Notes under the pieces: generated by a model | What the model saw: the letters and a program-made list of their open reading frames with translations, nothing else | Told to the model about the DNA's origin: nothing | The model's database searches: none | In this document: positions 63,298-64,000 of the stretch, one piece after another | Position numbering within the stretch: position 1 is the stretch's first letter | Layout: each line of letters opens with the position of its first letter | Source of the DNA: Geomonas oryzisoli | GTDB taxonomy: Bacteria > Desulfobacterota > Desulfuromonadia > Geobacterales > Geobacteraceae | Assembly: GCF_018986915.1 (NCBI RefSeq) | Contig: NZ_CP076723.1 | Location: forward strand, 4,182,228 to 4,246,227 | Reading direction: 5' to 3' | DNA length: 64,000 nt | Position numbers and translations under genes: made by a program

Positions 63298-64000
63298 TTA
63301 CGGCACCTCAACCTCAACCTGCTTCTTATGTTTCTCCTTCCAGGACTGCACCATGAAATACAGGATCGGGATGGTGATCCTGGAAAGCGTGGTGGAGGCG
63401 ATCTCGCCGCACATCATGGCCAGCGCGAGCCCCTGGAAGATCGGGTCGAACAGGATCACGAAACTCCCCACCACGACGGCCGCGGCCGTGAGCAGCATGG
63501 GACGGAAGCGGACCGCACCGGCGTCGATGATGGCCTCGTCCAGCGCCATCCCCTCCCGGCGTCGCAGTTCCGCGAAATCGATCAGGATGATGGAGTTCCT
63601 GACGATGATTCCCGCCAGGGCGATGAAGCCTATCATACTGGTGGCCGTGAAGAAAGCCCCCATGATGGCGTGCCCCGGCAGGATGCCGATCAGGGTGAGC
63701 GGGATGGGCGCCATGATCACCAGCGGCGTGGTGAAGTCGCGGAACCAGGCGACCACCAGCACGTAGATGAGCACCATCACCGCGGCGAAGGCCGCCCCGA
63801 GGTCACGGAACACCTCGTAGGTGATGTGCCATTCGCCGTCCCACTTGATCCCCGGGCGCTCCTCGCTCCAGGGCTGGGTCGCCGCGCGCTGCTCGATATG
63901 GTAGCCGCCCGGAAGCGGGATGTTGTCGATATCCTTCTGCATCTTGAGGATGGCGTAGACCGGCGCCTCAATCACCCCGGCGACGTCCCCGATCACATAG
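63298..64000 (-). CDS. RND efflux pump, CusA/CzcA type (C-terminal part, cut by window edge)
   Basis: The visible part (more than 230 aa) has the last membrane segments of a heavy-metal or hydrophobe RND pump: [53 protein letters not shown] and a cytoplasmic Lys-rich tail. The 5-prime end lies beyond 64000. The [13 protein letters not shown] segment is typical of the inner-membrane RND subunit. The substrate cannot be read from this part. The downstream C_GCAxxG_C_C gene is probably cotranscribed. Confidence 0.9.
   Translation of the reverse strand, partial: YVIGDVAGVIEAPVYAILKMQKDIDNIPLPGGYHIEQRAATQPWSEERPGIKWDGEWHITYEVFRDLGAAFAAVMVLIYVLVVAWFRDFTTPLVIMAPIPLTLIGILPGHAIMGAFFTATSMIGFIALAGIIVRNSIILIDFAELRRREGMALDEAIIDAGAVRFRPMLLTAAAVVVGSFVILFDPIFQGLALAMMCGEIASTTLSRITIPILYFMVQSWKEKHKKQVEVEVP

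Overview
The window is a GC-rich (about 60% or more), densely packed chromosomal segment of an anaerobic, motile delta-type bacterium. It is most like a member of the Geobacteraceae/Desulfuromonadia (Geobacter, Geomonas or Citrifermentans type). Supporting features are selA (selenocysteine use), an anaerobic lower-ligand synthase (BzaF-like) in a B12 operon, a non-catalytic [FeFe]-hydrogenase-like sensor fused to a sigma54 activator, several sigma54 promoters, and a sigma54-type flagellar cluster. There are no rRNA or tRNA genes, no CRISPR array and no intact transposase. All functional calls are from reading the sequence; no database search was run.

Layout. 0.3-4.6 kb: an AsmA-like intermembrane protein followed by a DUF1318 lipoprotein, minus strand. 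4.8-9.6 kb: a long-form GAPDH, small membrane and monooxygenase-like proteins, a TIM-barrel sugar isomerase-like protein and a K+ channel with an RCK domain. 9.7-17.1 kb, plus strand: a GntR/FCD regulator, selA, ispD-ispF, glnS and cysS, separated by palindromic repeats. 17.2-20.3 kb: a regulatory island with a 59-aa ribbon-helix-helix gene behind a sigma54 promoter, the hydrogenase-like sigma54 activator, two copies of a shared 8-4-8 palindrome, and a candidate small RNA of about 80 nt. 20.3-22.0 kb: a secreted transglutaminase-like protein and a 45-aa membrane peptide.

22.3-31.2 kb, minus strand: one B12 operon, cobU-cobT-cobS-cobC-cbiA-bzaF-cbiM-cbiN-cbiQ-cbiO. It lies behind a cobalamin riboswitch and an intrinsic terminator that abuts the cobU start. 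It links nucleotide-loop assembly, corrin amidation, lower-ligand synthesis and cobalt import. 31.2-38.7 kb: engB, an HDOD protein, a small hypothetical, a histidine kinase/NtrC-type response regulator pair and a glucan phosphorylase.

38.8-55.5 kb, minus strand: a flagellar block from flgB to flhB. It has sigma54 promoters in front of flgB and fliL and a roughly 480-bp gene-free gap between flgE and fliL. Directly beyond it, 55.6-60.9 kb, lie a TPR protein, a CheX/pseudo-receiver protein, CheX, a CheY-like receiver and a PAS histidine kinase. 61.2-64.0 kb: a DUF2892/metallo-beta-lactamase-fold/rhodanese trio resembling a split YgaP system, a C_GCAxxG_C_C redox protein, and the C-terminal part of an RND efflux pump cut by the window edge.

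The most original signals are the putative redox-sensing regulatory island at 17.2-20.3 kb, the apparent YnbE-YdbL-type fusion next to the AsmA-like protein, and the palindromic repeat family dispersed between operons.
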